Shown: positions 37,831 to 50,709 of the stretch, piece by piece
Numbering within the stretch: the stretch's first letter is position 1
Layout of the letters: every line of letters begins with the position of its first letter
Made by a program: the position numbers and the translations under genes
The notes under the pieces: generated by a model
What the model was told of the DNA's origin: nothing
The model's input: the letters and a program-made list of their open reading frames with translations, nothing else
The model's database searches: none
Assembly (NCBI GenBank): GCA_022316685.1
Contig: JAKJHU010000005.1
Coordinates: forward strand, 15,106,707 to 15,170,706
Length of the DNA: 64,000 bases
Direction of reading: 5' to 3'
DNA from: Progne subis subis
Taxonomy: Eukaryota > Chordata > Aves > Passeriformes > Hirundinidae

Positions 37831-40429
37831 ATACTTCGTTTAAGGCGGGAACAGACTAGAGCAAAAACACTTGTTTGGTAAACACAAAGAGTGATGGGAT
37901 TTTTTAATGATCCTTTTCTAGCACATATGAAATTAGTATGTATGCAGTGCAACCTATTTTACGGATGTGGAAATTGGGAGGGGATAGAAGTGTTTTCTGA
38001 CTAGTGGAGGGAAGCCAGGAAGATTCATGTAAAGGTTGGTACTCTAGGGTTTTTCCCTTAGCATTATGCCCAATGTCCATAACAGAATATTTCAAACCTA
38101 TTATTGATGTACACCCAAATTTGTAAAAATATACTGTGTTAGTTCAAGGGGGTTTATTGCTTGGAGTTTAGCATACATACTTTAGGAACAAAACTCCTGC
38201 ATGTAGGGAATAGAAACAAGAGGAGGTCTGAGAGAGGGAAATAAGCAACTTGAGAAGAAAACTGCTGCTTGGGGGAAGACTTGCAAAAATGTGGCAATTA
38301 GAAATTGGAACTTAAGAAGAAGGAACAGAAGATAGCGTGTAGGTGTGTTATAGCAGAGCTTTGGTTGCTTCAGTCATGTTTTTTAGACTTTAGAAATTCA
38401 GATATTTAACCACTTCACTTTTTAAAACATTTGTCTTGTGCCATTTACAGAATCTTTCTGGATGAACTCTCAGAGCCCATGAACAACACTCTGTGTCTCT
38501 CCAGTAACTCTTAGCTCCTTGGTGTTCTAACTTTGAGCTACAGCCTACAAGGTTGTAGGCGCATAGTCTGTGACTTGCAGAGCTGTGAGGAGAGATAAAG
38601 CTTTCATTCCCTGATTTCTGGTATAGGTTTTCAGGAGGCAACTTTATAGATGTTTGTTGAAATAGAAACCTCTGCCTTGATTCAGACCTCTCCAGCCTCT
38701 TCATCTGGTGCAGAACAGCTGCAGCAGAGATTGGAACTTTAAGGATCAAGTTGCTCTTTCAAACATGTAATGTCATATGATCCCTTTCTTACATGTACGT
38801 GTTCTGCTCACAGTGGTTTTGACAAGAGTTTTGTCTTTTTTTCATCTGTTGTATGCAGGTTGTTTGCTGCTCTCCCCTACAGGAGGGTTTGTTTACCAGC
38901 ACTGGGATGTTCATGTAGTCCCAGTTCTGCAAGCTGCTCCGAGTAGATGGACCCCTGTGCTCAAAGCTCCAGCAAAATCAGCAAGGAACAGGATTTGAGC
39001 CACAACATCTTGGCTGCAATTAGTGTATACTAGCTTTAAAGGCTGGGAAAGCCTTTTCTCTCTTGCAGTCATAGATGAAGATGTCAGCTCGGCATTTCAT
39101 ATAAAACTTCATCCACCTGATTTTTTGGGAGGACTTTGTCAAGCCAAATGAATTGGCTTGGCTGTGACAATCAAGTTCATAAGTCCTGTGTAATGCTCAA
39201 ATGAAAACAATCAGCAGAAACTGCAGATGCCACTTTTAGTGGAAAAAATGTTTCCACACCGGTAAAGCAATATCAGTAAAATCTATGCTCTTAGCAAACT
39301 TCAAATTTTTGTTGCATTTATATTGCCTGCAAAGGCAGGGAGTATAATAAACTAGTAGGTAGCAGCTGTAAATTTTCTGAGGATTTATCTAACCACAAAT
39401 ACATCGAAATGGGGAAATAGGTCTATATTAAACTGTGCAAGATGCTGCTGGAACTCAGCCACTTCTGCAACATCCTGTAATTAATTTATTATGACAGGTC
39501 TGGCAAACTGAAACACCCAATACGCTTGCGACAGACTGTTATGATATAGCTGTTTGAAAACTCTGTAGTCACATAATATGCAGGGATTAAAGGAAGAAGA
39601 AAAAAGGTGGCCCAGTGTTGCCATTATTTCTCTGTTATGTAGAAATTTTTCACCAGACTCACATTCACCAGCATCCTGGAGTGCACATGGCAGAGTTAAT
39701 ACCTCTGCCTGCACTAGCTGGGAAGGAAATGGTTGCAGAATATATTGGCTTAGATCCTACCGTTCTGGGATCAGAAGGAGAGTTAATGAAGTTCTGTGGA
39801 CATGTTCAACTGAGGAACCTCTTTTCACACATTTTCTGAGTCAGCACGGGCCTAGTTGTGTCTTTTGGTGATGAAGTTAATAAATGGAGCTGAAGACACT
39901 CAGTGCTGGTTTGACTTTCTTCTTGGTCAGCCCATATTTGTTTTTCTGCCCGTGTTTAAGACTCTTGGGTTTGTAAAATAATAGTGCAAGAGTTCCAATA
40001 AAATTTTCTGTGTGTTGCAAAAGAGAATTAGTACAGATTTCTCACAAATCAATTTTTTAATATCTCTAGTTCTTACAGAGGTGACTAGAACAAGTTGTCC
40101 TTGCATTCAGCTGCTTATCCTAAGTTCACTGCATCAGCTCTCAGGTAAAATAAATACTGAATTTCTTCTTTTTCTGGGTGTTATCTTCAGTGTTGAACAT
40201 CCTGCTATTAATCCACAGCTAAATAGCTAATTCAGCACTGCGCAACTGTATAATTTGAAGAAAATCCTCATTCTCCACTCCCAAATTTTTGATAAGTAGA
40301 ATAGGCTGATTTGCTCCCTTGCTTGCACTTTGGTATTTTAATGTGCACAAGTTAAGCCTTTGTATATCCATTGCTGCAGCTGAGCCATTCAGAGTACATG
40401 CAAGTAGTTAACATCACCAAGTGTTACTC

Positions 40430-40760
40430 ACTTGACAGTGCTGTTTTTTAATGGACCATAATTATTCCCTTAGTTTCACCTCAACGTTTTTATTTTGCAT
40501 CGCATCATCAGCCCGCTTTTTTCTCGGTGTATGTCATCAGGTTTTTGACACCTTTGTATAGACACTGTATAAAGCAACTTCACGTTATGGTCCACATTCA
40601 TTTTAGCTCTTGATGGGGATATACAATCCTGGATGTAACAGTGACATCAGCCTGCAGCTCATTAAAACAAGTGCCATCCAAAGCCAAGCTCTAGCAGCCT
40701 GCATAAGCCTATAATAAGCTTACACGGGGGTGGTTAATCCCTATTGTGGTTTGGTATAAT
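40430..40760. promoter_or_regulatory. Candidate conserved non-coding element
   Basis: The segment contains TTTTAATGGACCATAATTATT, GCATCGCATCATCAG, a CACGTTATGG E-box-like site and TGACATCAG twice. The dense mix of bZIP- and homeobox-like sites with no repeat signature suggests regulatory DNA. No alignment was possible here. Confidence 0.3.
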
Positions 40761-42245
40761 GTCATAATAAAAAAGTGACATCAGGGAAAGGGCAGAAGGG
40801 GCAGTAAGTGTGCTCCGCATTGTGGTCAAGGGCTCCTGACATCCCTCCTCCGTAAGCAGCAGCACGAGCAGAGCCGAGCAGGTCCAGGTTGCAATGGAGG
40901 GTGGCTGAAAATGGCTCTTCTGTTAGCTGAGACAGAGCTACAGAGCCATGAACATCCCGGAGTGCTCTCCTTGGTGACGCACCGTGGATGTGCGCAGGCA
41001 CACAGAACGTGTGGAGCAACACGTGGCCCTGCGCTGGCTTGTGTCCCAAGGGTGCAGCTTCATTGGACCTTGCAGGCCCTATTCTTCTTGGGAAACATCT
41101 CAGAATCAGGACTTGCAGTTTAGACCCCAAAGCTCCTAATTTGCTGCCTGTACCCAAAGGTTTGGATGAGAAGGAGGTGGGCTGCCCTTAGGGTCAGCAA
41201 GGGCACCCTCACTCCTCAAAGCAGGGGCGTCCAGGGCACCCTCCTCAGGGGCTGGTACTGAGCAGGGCCAGGGCTCAGGCTTCCTGCTCCCCGGGGATGA
41301 GCGCCAGGCACTGAGCCGGCACTGAGAAGGAGGCTGGAAGCTCTAGACAGCGCTTTTGCCTCACACTCGGTTGAAGTGGTAGCTGCAGTTGTTTTTTCTT
41401 GCTGTTCTTTCAGTCAGGGTTAGATTTTCTCTGAAAGAGGAAAAAAGGCCTCAATGGCAGCTCTTTGATTTCAGTGCCTCTGGCATTTTGCCCTTTGTAC
41501 TGTTGTCAACACAACAGTATGTGTTTTCAAGTTGTATTTGGGAACCTGGGCACCTGTCTCTTGCCGAGACTTACTTGAGGCAGTGTTTTCAACATCAGGT
41601 TTGTGGAACAAGAGTTAGAGACTTGGCTGCCTCCAGTTAGATCCCTGAGTAGCCTGAATTTGCAAGGACAAAAGTTGTCTGATAATTCGGAGGTTCTGAT
41701 TGTCGGTCAGGTTCTGTGTTGGAGGCAGAGACCTGTGTAGTCATGGTCTAAGATACAATTTCCTGATGGTTTGTGCTATCATCCAGCAACAGCTTGGTTC
41801 AGTTTGCTTCCTCAGAAGAGTTATTACTTTTAACAAAGCTTAGCATTGATTGTTTTTTCATGCCAGTGAAACGGAAGGCGATACAGGACAAGTAATGCTG
41901 AAAGCCATTACCAACATCACTATCAACAAAAATTTCTCCTGAGCCATGATAACTAAGTAAGAGAAGAAAGCTGTAAGACTCAAATATCTTCCAGCCTGAA
42001 TGTACATACAAGGCCTGCCACCAAAGGTGATAAACCTAATATTTAGCTGAGGTTGGTTGTTCTAAAGACACGTATTGCAAGGAGAGGAAATGTGACTAGT
42101 TCAGCACATTGGAGCTGACATTGGTCAAACACTGTCAAGGTCTGGTCTTTTTGTAGGCTGAGGTTGCTTCATTGAGTCATTTAAACTCCACCAGTTTCCC
42201 ACGCTAAGATCAGTGCTGTAACATCTGTGAATGTTTTGGGTTATC

Positions 42246-42337
42246 TTTTTTTCTTTTTTTTTATTAATGGTTTTGTTTCCTTTTTTTTTTTTTTTAAATT
42301 TTTTTTTAATTGTTATTGTTATTGTTATTGTTGTTTT
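42246..42337. repeat. T-rich tract with (ATTGTT)n units
   Basis: T runs of 7-15 followed by four ATTGTT-like units. Confidence 0.9.
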
Positions 42338-43724
42338 GAATGTGTGGTAAAACATTTTGGAAATTTGTATAATTGAAGAAGTCTATTCCTAATTAATTTG
42401 AACTGTTGGTATGTTTTTCCAGAACATTGCCATGTTTTCCTAGAGCTAGAATTAGCTAAGTTAGTTGCTTTCTTAGGACCTAGCAATGGACCAGCACAGC
42501 TTCCAAATTGAAGATGCATGTGTTTGTGCCTGCAGCTGAATGTTGGCTAACCTCACTTGCAGAGTTCCGGCGTGAATTGGAGTTTGCAAATACATCTCAC
42601 AGGGTCAGATTGAATCCTGTAAATTGAATGAAAACTTATCCAGAGAGAGGAAAAGAGATTTGCTGCCATTTGAACCTGTGCAATACCAGCAGAGAAGTGC
42701 TTGAGCAGGGCACTGGCAGTCTCTCTGCACAGTGCAGCAGTGTGGAAAACAGGCCTGGCTCTACGCAGATTTGTAAGCAGCGGCACATGTCACACGGGAT
42801 TAAGGACTCCTGGAAGGACATGCAATTTGTGGTGCTGCTCCCATTCTCCCTCCCAGCTGCCCTCAGTTCCCTGCTGGCCTCCTGCCTGCTGTGCAAGGCT
42901 CCAGCTGAAATGGAGAAATGGGATGGGTGGCAGCATGCCAGCTGCCCGGGCACCAAGCGCCGCTTATCTCCCTGATGGACACCCCGCCGTCCATCCCTGG
43001 GGTGACTCACTTCTACAGGCACTCGTGCCTCCTGTGGCTCAAAGAACTTACTCACTCCTGGGAAAATCTGTGCAAATATCGATATAGCTGCCTTGTCTTA
43101 CATCAACCCTTTTGAAGGTTGGCTTTTTTTTGTGTAGGCAGGTTGGCTGCTGATTTGCCACTATCATTACAACGTTTTTTTATTAGAAGGGTGTGAGTAG
43201 AACTAGTGCTTCTTCTGTCCTAAGATGCTAAAATATCTGCTCTAGGAAGAAAAGCATTTGGAAATGCTTTGGAAATTTAAATTTAAAGTTGTGGTCTGGG
43301 TTCTTAGTGCTGTTTGAAAACCAAGAAAATGCACTGTTAAAAGATGTTGAAATGATTATTTGTTTCCACTTTGCTGAGTTTAATTTACAGCTGGTTTTTT
43401 GAGTTTCAACTGAAATCAGATTAGTTAACTTTAATCTGAAATTTGTGCCTAAATACTCAGTGACCTAATTCATTAGATATATTTTATCAATAGTTACTAA
43501 AAAATACCAGCAGAGATTTTACAAATTTTGAAAGGAATAGGATTACATTGTCATAGGAAATATTGAAAACGTTGGCAGTTTTTCATAAAGAAATTCTGTG
43601 CTTATTTAAAGACCATTTTGGGGAAAAATCTTTCTGTGGAAAATACTGATGTTGCATATTCAAATGAACTCACTTATTCGGCAGTAAAACTAGTCTAAGT
43701 GAATAAGAACGTGTAATAAATGAC

Positions 43725-44530
43725 GCGACTTGATTTCAGTAATATTTTTGATACTGTCTTATATGATGTTTCTTATTACCAAAGGGGAGGAAATACAGTC
43801 AACTATCACAAGGAGTTGATGCATAACTAATTAAAAAAGAAAAGCTGCATTCAAAAAGGAGTTATACAAATTTAGTTATCATACCAGGGAGATATTGCAA
43901 GTGAGGTCCCTGAGGTCAGTTCTCTGTCACTTCTATTCACTATTTCCATTAATGAGCTGGATGATGTAGTTGTATTTATAAAATGTGTGCGTGACACCAG
44001 GAGTTTGCAGGCTGTTTGTAGGACATCATCAGAATTAAAATTATGTTGGAAAATGGAAGTAGTGTTGCAAATCGGTAAAATAGGAGCCAATAAGATTTGG
44101 GCTAGAGGAAAAAGGAACCAAAGACAAAAATATAAAGTGGCTTTTCAGTTTCATTGCAGAAAAATGTGAATGGTGACAGGTTCAAAGGCAAACTAAGTGA
44201 ATCATCAACACACTATGTCTGTTCGGAAAAAAGGGTCACCTGAGTGATATCAGCAGAGGTGAAGTGTGTAAGATCAGAAGATTATTACTTCTTCCCAAGT
44301 TATGCTGGTGAAGCTTCAGCAGGAATACTTTGCTTTAGTTTAGGGCATTGCATACTGGAGCTGGCAGACGCGCTGTGTATGGTCCAGGGAACAGCAGTGG
44401 GAGTGACAAGAGATTTAGAAACCTACAAAAATTGTGCGAGGGATTGGAATTGTTAGTGTAGAAGAGGTAAGGATCAGGAGACACATTAGGGATGCTTAAG
44501 GTTTTTACAGAAAGCAAGAAGTGAGGCGGC
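43725..44530 (+). repeat. Decayed CR1/L3-like LINE, reverse-transcriptase region
   Basis: GATTTCAGTAATATTTTTGA then TACTGTC encodes DFSNIFDTV, the diverged DFSKAFDTV motif of CR1/L3 reverse transcriptase. Further on, GGGAGATATTGCAAGTGAGG then TCCCTGAGGTCAGTTCT and TTTCCATTAATGAGCTGGAT follow the order expected for the GVPQGSVLGP and FINDLDD region. Near 44446-44485 GAATTGTTAGTGTAGAAGAG recalls the GLFSLEKRR block. Stops and indels are everywhere. It is an old relic, far more diverged than the CR1 copies in the AHI1 introns. Confidence 0.8.
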
Positions 44531-44899
44531 TCTGTTTGGTACAATCTATGCCCATGTGATTACATACAGAGCTTGGCTATTATTTTTTCTCTTTCATGGA
44601 AAAGTTTAGTTTTATCTTACAGCAGTGTGATGGAAGAAAAAGAAGTATTTCTGGGTCCATTTAAATTATATGATCATATATTTCTTTTCTTTCTCTTTGT
44701 TATGTCTACTATTATTAGTTGCCTTTTTCCTCCTCTAGAATAGCATCTGTAACTCACTTAGATCAGCGTTGGTGCATAACAACCATTCTTGGAGAAGAAA
44801 ATTGCAGTGAAAATGTTTTATTCATTATATCCTCTGTCATAAATCTCTAGCTGGAGCAAAAATCCTGACCCTGAATCTTTCTCCAGAACTCGTGAGCCC

Positions 44900-45050
44900 A
44901 TGGCTATTCAGTTTTAATTGCGCTTCTCCCGTGATTTATGGCATGACCTTGGGTAAATTGAACCTCCACCTCAATTCCCCTGTCTTTAGCTGAAGATGCT
45001 AATATTTCTCCCATGGGCAGACCAAGAGTTAATCTTTGTAAGACTGGCTT
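44900..45050 (+). repeat. MIR / CORE-SINE-like relic
   Basis: ATGGCATGACCTTGGGTAAA then TTGAACCTCCACCTCAATTC, CCTGTCTTTAG and GATGCTAATATTTCTC, then GAGTTAATCTTTGTAAGA, follow the MIR order (TGTGTGACCTTGGGCAAGTT, CTCTGTGCCTCAGTTTCC, CATCTGTAAAATGGG, GATAATAAT, ATGAGTTAATACATGTAAAG). Such elements are old and rare in birds. Confidence 0.65.
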
Positions 45051-47491
45051 GACAATGTCCAGTCCTCAAGCAGAATATTAAAAGTTTGGCTGTCACATAC
45101 CTATGACTCAGTAGCTGAAAGGTAGTCTGTATTTATGGTGGGACTAAGTTTTGAGGGTTTGGGGATTTTTTAAGTACTTCTGTAAAATCATGTTTTTCAG
45201 TCTCATGACTTGGAAAGGCAATTTTGATAATTTTATTTTTGGGGCTGGCACTATCAGGCATGAGAGGAAAAAACTCTGGAAAAGGGCTTTGTTTGTAAAG
45301 GCGGATTACTCAGCTGTAGTTGGACACTAACTTATTACAATACACTCTGCTGGCAGCTATAATAGTAAAGAAAGCTCCACTGGAGCTCCAAAAATCTGGG
45401 ATGGGAGTCTGGCCAGAAAAACTGAAAGCCTTGAAGTATGTTCCATGTCAAGGAAAGAGAGGTTACTTCTCCCCTCAGGTTTCTTGCATTCAAAAGTGGT
45501 AATTACCATCAAAACAGAGGGAAAAGATAAGTGCTGGATAAGCTGGCAAGGAGAGGACCCAAGTTTCTGTCCTCTACAAACAGGAACGCTTGCCCAGCAC
45601 ATATGATGGTGTCTTGATTTGATAACAAAAAAGGAATGTGTTAAAAAGTAGTTGAGGAGGGCCTGCTTAATTTACAGAACATGAAATAATTATGTCCTAT
45701 CCATAGATAGAGGGGTTATGCTGCAAATCCAGTATTTATCTCAATTGTAAGCACTCTCTCATTAAGGAGTGGAATTATCTTTACTTTGAAACAGGACTAA
45801 TAAAAGCTGTGACCACTTAGGCTTCTGAAAAATACGCAGACTTATATGATGACAGCAGGTAGAGGATGGTATTTCTGGTGGGACCTGACCTCTGCACCAT
45901 CATTTCATTAATTCACTGAGCCATATGTTTAAACTAAAATAAATGCTGTGGTACGGCTGGAAATGTCTCACTGTAGAAGAACTTGGCCTTTTCCCTGTCC
46001 ATTTCTCTTCTTTTGTGATCTCGGTTGATGAATGGTTTGTAATGTTCTCACATTTTTTCTTCGTGGGGGACTCTTTCTCCACAGTTCAGAATTAACATGA
46101 TTTCTGTTCAGGAAATTAGGTAGTCTGTGAATGCAACCATTTGGTGAACAGGAGGGAAATAATAGTCAGGAAATTAACTACACCATGTTACCATGTTTTG
46201 GTTTTGTTATTTTCCCTAACTTCCCTAACCTTTCCCATTCCCAAAACTGTCTGAAAACACCAAATCTACTCCGAGTATAGTCTGAGAAATCACTTTTTGC
46301 TTGCTAGTAAAATGTATTTTCTGCATCAGTGTTTTAGTTTCATGCTACCTAGAGTAGATGTGGATTTTATGGCACATACATTGGATAATCCCACCAGCCA
46401 TTCAAATTATTTGGGTTTTGGTGTCAAATGACGGAAGCTGGACATTTTTTCTGAAGGAGTTGATGATGCACAGCTGAGTGCACAAAATCAGTGCATTTAA
46501 ATGTCCACAGTGTGCTGCATGCTTATCCCTGAGAAGGCTCCAAAGTGCTGAAGTAGGTTTAGAGGCAACTTTCATCTCACACCTCATACCCAGACCAAAC
46601 CCCTGTCAGCTTTAAAATGTGGAAGTTCTGCAATCAGAGGCATTTTTGAGCTTCACTTCTGGGCAAGCCTTGCTGGAGTCCCTGGGAGCTGTTGGGCTTC
46701 CCTGCTCTGGAGTACCCTGACAAGGACTCCAATTTACCTTTGCCTGCATTCTGGCAGCTGGACTTCAGAGGGTCTAAACCAGGAGACCCGAGAGGCTGGG
46801 CTGAGCAGCGTTGGCCCCGTGCCCAGCTCTGTGCAGGCACAGCCCTTCCAGGGTGCCCCTGGGGCGCAGCCCTTGAGCTGCCACTGCAGCAGAGTTAAAG
46901 TGCAACTCGGGAGTCTGGCTCCTCAGCTGCTGGTGCCTCGCGTAGGTCATGCTGGCAGCACCTATTGTTCTGGAGCATTTGAAGGGCATCCAAGTTTTGG
47001 CATCATTAGATTATTGCCATGGTGCTCAGGCTGCAGATCCTGTACAATAAAAGGGGTTTTACTTTATGTTCAATCACTATTAAGCTGTTATCTGCAGCTT
47101 TCATCTAGTCTCCATTAATGAAAGAACAAATAATTCCAAGGACTAAATAGATGTTTGACCATTCAAATATATCCAAAGATACGATTTATAAATGGGAGGA
47201 AGTTGTTTTGCAAGCCTAGAATTCCATTTGCTATGGAATTTCCATTTAACAGTGTGAATCCAGCTAAATCCTGAAATACTACACTTAAGAGAGAAGGTTT
47301 TGTCATACTTCAGCTCCCTTTCAGCTGAGGGCTCCTAATGGCTGATATTTCTAAATCCCATTCCATTTCAATAGAGGGTGATTATCTGTTAATACTATTA
47401 ACATTGCTGCAAAGAGGAAAACATCAAGCTATTCTCTGTGATTTTGCTGACTGAAAAAGAAGGAATAGGCTTGAACTGCAGTGAGGAACAT

Positions 47492-48055
47492 TCAGGTAAG
47501 ACTTTGAGAAAATATCGTGTGAGGAACTGAGAGGTCTGAAGAAACTGGGCACCTCCACCCCCAAGCAGCGTTTTCTATTTTTACAGCCAACAGAATATCC
47601 AAGGCTTGCTGTTGCAGTCTCCTGGCAAGGGAAATGTTTTCCCTTTCACTGAGTCTGCCCATGGCACTCTTCAAAGCGAGGGATATAGAAGGCACAACTG
47701 GCACAGCCAGGCGAGTGTTAGTGCAGTGTAGCCAACGATTGCCAAAGGATTGCATCACGGCTCGGCTTTCCAGCAGTTCCAGCCCCGTGGCAGGCTCGTA
47801 GCTCCTGGGTCTGGAGGCATCGCTTTCCCTGGCGCTGCTCCTCGGGGTCAGAGTGGGCGGATTCGCCGAGGGCCAGGAATGTGACTGCAGCTCAAGAATC
47901 CCCAACTCCCGGCTGGTGAGGTGTTTTGAACTGGCCTGCTTGAGGTGAATCAGGAAGGGTTCAGTAGCTCTGACAGTGGCGCTGGACTCCTGATGTACCA
48001 GCACTACTGAGCATTTGTCCCCCATTTTCCCCTCTTTCCTCCCAGACCCGTGCAT
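47492..48055 (-). other. Longest open frame in the window (187 codons), probably non-coding
   Basis: The frame is open from ATG at 48053-48055 to a stop at 47492-47494. The first ATG has A at -3 but C at +4, a middling Kozak context. The predicted peptide is Ser/Leu/Arg-rich with no signal peptide, membrane span or recognised domain. It lies in a GC-richer pocket with several CpGs, where long open frames arise easily. No TATA box or splice structure was found that would make it a gene. Confidence 0.15.
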
Positions 48056-49777
48056 TTTTCTCTGTTTATCAAAACTGTCTTATTTACATCTACAGAGGCT
48101 TTGGCAGGGCTAAGTCTGGGTTTTGTCACAGCTGAAGAGCAGCTGCAGAGCATCCTTACAATCTCTCCACCCTGAAAGTTGAGGCACCGAAGACTGAAGG
48201 TAAAAACAAGCCCAGATGTTGCCTGAGTGTTTGACTCCTCTGTCCTGCCATCACTCAGCTTTCAGTGGCGGGTAGGCAGCTGTCAGAGTTTGTGACAAAT
48301 CAGACAGTTAGTTCTAATTTAAGTTGCTATGGAAAAACTGATGCTGGGGGAAAAAGTAACCTGGACCAAATAAACTTTCTGTGAGGAAAGAAACTGCACT
48401 GCTAGCGAGGTTAGACATGCACTCAGCATGTGATTGCAGAAGGGAAAGAAAGCCCAGTGCATTTTGACAGGGGCGTTTTGAGGTGTCAGGTGATGAAAGC
48501 AAGAAACAAGGACCTTTCCCTCTGCAGCCACTGTGGTGAGCCTGGTCCTGGAGGGCTGGAGGGACCCTTCACTGACGGGCGGATTCCACAGAGGCTGTGA
48601 GAGAACTAAATACACCCTTGTTAGTGAGGAGCTGTTTTCTAGAGAGTGAAAAGGAGGCAAATATGTATAATACTTAAATGGTAATGGTAGACATTTTCTT
48701 TTTCATGGAAGGAGGTATAAATAGCAGGAATGAGATGAAAATGAGAAGCAAAAACTTGGGCAACATGTAAATGGAAAAATCTTAACACTGGTATTATGGG
48801 ATCATTTCCTCAGGGTAGTAGCGGAAGCCTGTAGTTTAGGACTCGAACAACCAGCCAGAGAAGGAGCACGAGGCACCACGTTGCAGGCAACAGTCCTGCC
48901 TTTTGCACTTGAATTTCTTCATAAGGCTCCTTTGACACCACTTCTCCTTGAGGATCTGAAGGAATGTTTATTGTGGACGGCTCAGCCAAACTGCAGCTTT
49001 GGGAATTCTTATCTATCCTCAAAGTCTTATCTTTTATTTCAGTTGTTTAGATTTGCTGACTTCCCGTCTACAGTGCTTATCCAAGTTTATTGTTCAGTTT
49101 TACTATTCCTTGCTTAACAATTGCTCCTTTACTCTTGACGGTGCTTCTTGAGTGGTTTCTCAGTTTATCTTTACCGCCTTGTTCAGGTGTTAGAAGTAAC
49201 ATGCTAACCTTGGAGCTGTCTCAGCTAGCCAAAGATGCAAATTTTCCCCACAGATTTGCTGGGTGTTTTTACTTGCATAGCAACCTTTTTACAGCACAAT
49301 TCTGAACTAGATATGATTCTTACATTTCTCTACTCATGTAATTTTATTCTAGTTTGGATAACTTTTGGGGTTTTTTGATTGGTTGGGGGTTTTTTCTCCA
49401 ATCCTTTCTAGGCAAAAAAGGGTTAATTAGCTCCAGTAAAACATTGACAGTCACTGGGGACTGCTGCAACAGAGATGAAAAACAAGACTGCACCTGTATG
49501 CTGGCAATTTCAGATAGATTCTGGTCAACTATTTTTCTCTCCTGCTTTGTTGCTTTGTTCTGCCAGCTGCCTCAGTGCTTTGGATGCAGGTGGAAGGATG
49601 GACTTTGCTATCTATAAAAAAATTACATGGTGAAGACCAACTTCCGCCTTACCTCCCGAGGGATCAAAGTGATTGCCACAGAACATGGCAAAGCAGGAAG
49701 CAGGCTGCACGTGGTCTCCATGTGAAAGAAATAGGCTGAGAAAATTTTCCCTTTTTGCCTCCCTCCTTTCTTTCTCA

Positions 49778-49780
<3 letters not shown>

Positions 49781-49810
<30 letters not shown>
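49781..49810. repeat. T30 homopolymer
   Basis: Thirty uninterrupted T residues after a pyrimidine-rich lead-in. Confidence 0.95.
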
Positions 49811-49811
<1 letters not shown>

Positions 49812-50042
49812 TAAAAGACTGTGAAAGCATGGAAGGAATCCTAACCTAAACTGATTGACCATAACGGAGGGAACAAGCCACCACTGTATAGTACACACCC
49901 TGCAATATCACTACTGCAGTTCCTCGATAGAGGAGCTATTGCAGCTCCTCCAATAAGCAAAAGAAAGGCAAAAGATTGCTTGGGAGTTCTGGCTATATGT
50001 CTTGATGTGTGCCTATGAAATAAGTTCTCAGAGAAACCATGT

Positions 50043-50096
50043 AGATTTATGACATAATATGACATAAATTTATGACATAGATTTATGTAATAATAT
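50043..50096. repeat. Imperfect local repeat of ATTTATGACATA units
   Basis: GATTTATGACATAATATGAC is followed by further ATTTATGACATAG and ATTTATGTAATAATATG copies, a small AT-rich tandem array. Confidence 0.8.
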
Positions 50097-50655
50097 GCCC
50101 TTGTATGATGAAAATATGTAGCCCCACCTGCCTGTGAAGGTGACTTCACTGCCTGTTGTGAGCAGCAGGCAAAGATTCCTACATGGAATCTTTGAAGGTA
50201 CAAGATCTATTCTTACAACAATATTTTACTAGCAAATAATTCTCCTAGCAGCAAATTTTGCTTGACACAATAGGAACTTTCTGGTGTTGTGTTACGCTGT
50301 GTCTTATGGTCAGGCTCTCCTTGACGTTTGTGACTGGTGCTGTGATAGAAATGAACAACAGGAAAAGAGCAGTAGTAGGATCTGAGATGTTTAAATGTGA
50401 GTGGAATGTAAGACTTGCAGGATAACAATCTCCAAGACAGGGCTTTCAGCAGGGGGAAAACCCCAAAATATCCATTGGAAAGGTTAAAGAATTATGCAGT
50501 GTTTGTGTGGGTTTTGAAAATACTATCAGAAGGAAAAAGCCATCTGATTTTTCCCCTCTTTATTCAGTGATATGAAAGATGCTTAATTTAGGTTGTTTTC
50601 TCCAGTTGTTGTTCTACGTCACTTCTCTACAAGCCCACGCCTTCAAAGTGCCATT

Positions 50656-50676
50656 AAAAAAAAAAAAAAAAGAAAG

Positions 50677-50707
<31 letters not shown>
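50656..50707. repeat. A-rich tract of about 52 nt
   Basis: Poly-A broken only by two G residues (AGAAAGAAA) near its start. It could be a simple repeat or the tail of an unrecognised retrocopy. Confidence 0.95.

Positions 50708-50709
<2 letters not shown>

Larger units (their letters stand above)
35166..43700. other. Intergenic AHI1-MYB, left part
   Basis: No convincing gene. Compared with the AHI1 introns the sequence has more complex, motif-dense stretches, notably 36.14-36.43, 37.61-37.83 and 40.43-40.76 kb, which look like candidate regulatory elements. Near 40.8-41.35 and 42.5-43.1 kb it becomes GC-richer and open frames overlap on both strands, as expected by chance in such DNA. A T-rich tract lies at 42.25-42.34 kb. 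Confidence 0.7.

Noticed and set aside
42636..43087. Overlapping open frames of 128-139 codons on both strands
   Set aside because: Both strands are open over the same GC-rich stretch and neither peptide has a recognisable motif; this is the pattern of chance frames in GC-rich DNA.
48714..48725. GGTATAAATAGC, a textbook TATA box
   Set aside because: No open frame, splice donor or CpG-rich start region follows it; TATA-like words are frequent in AT-rich DNA.
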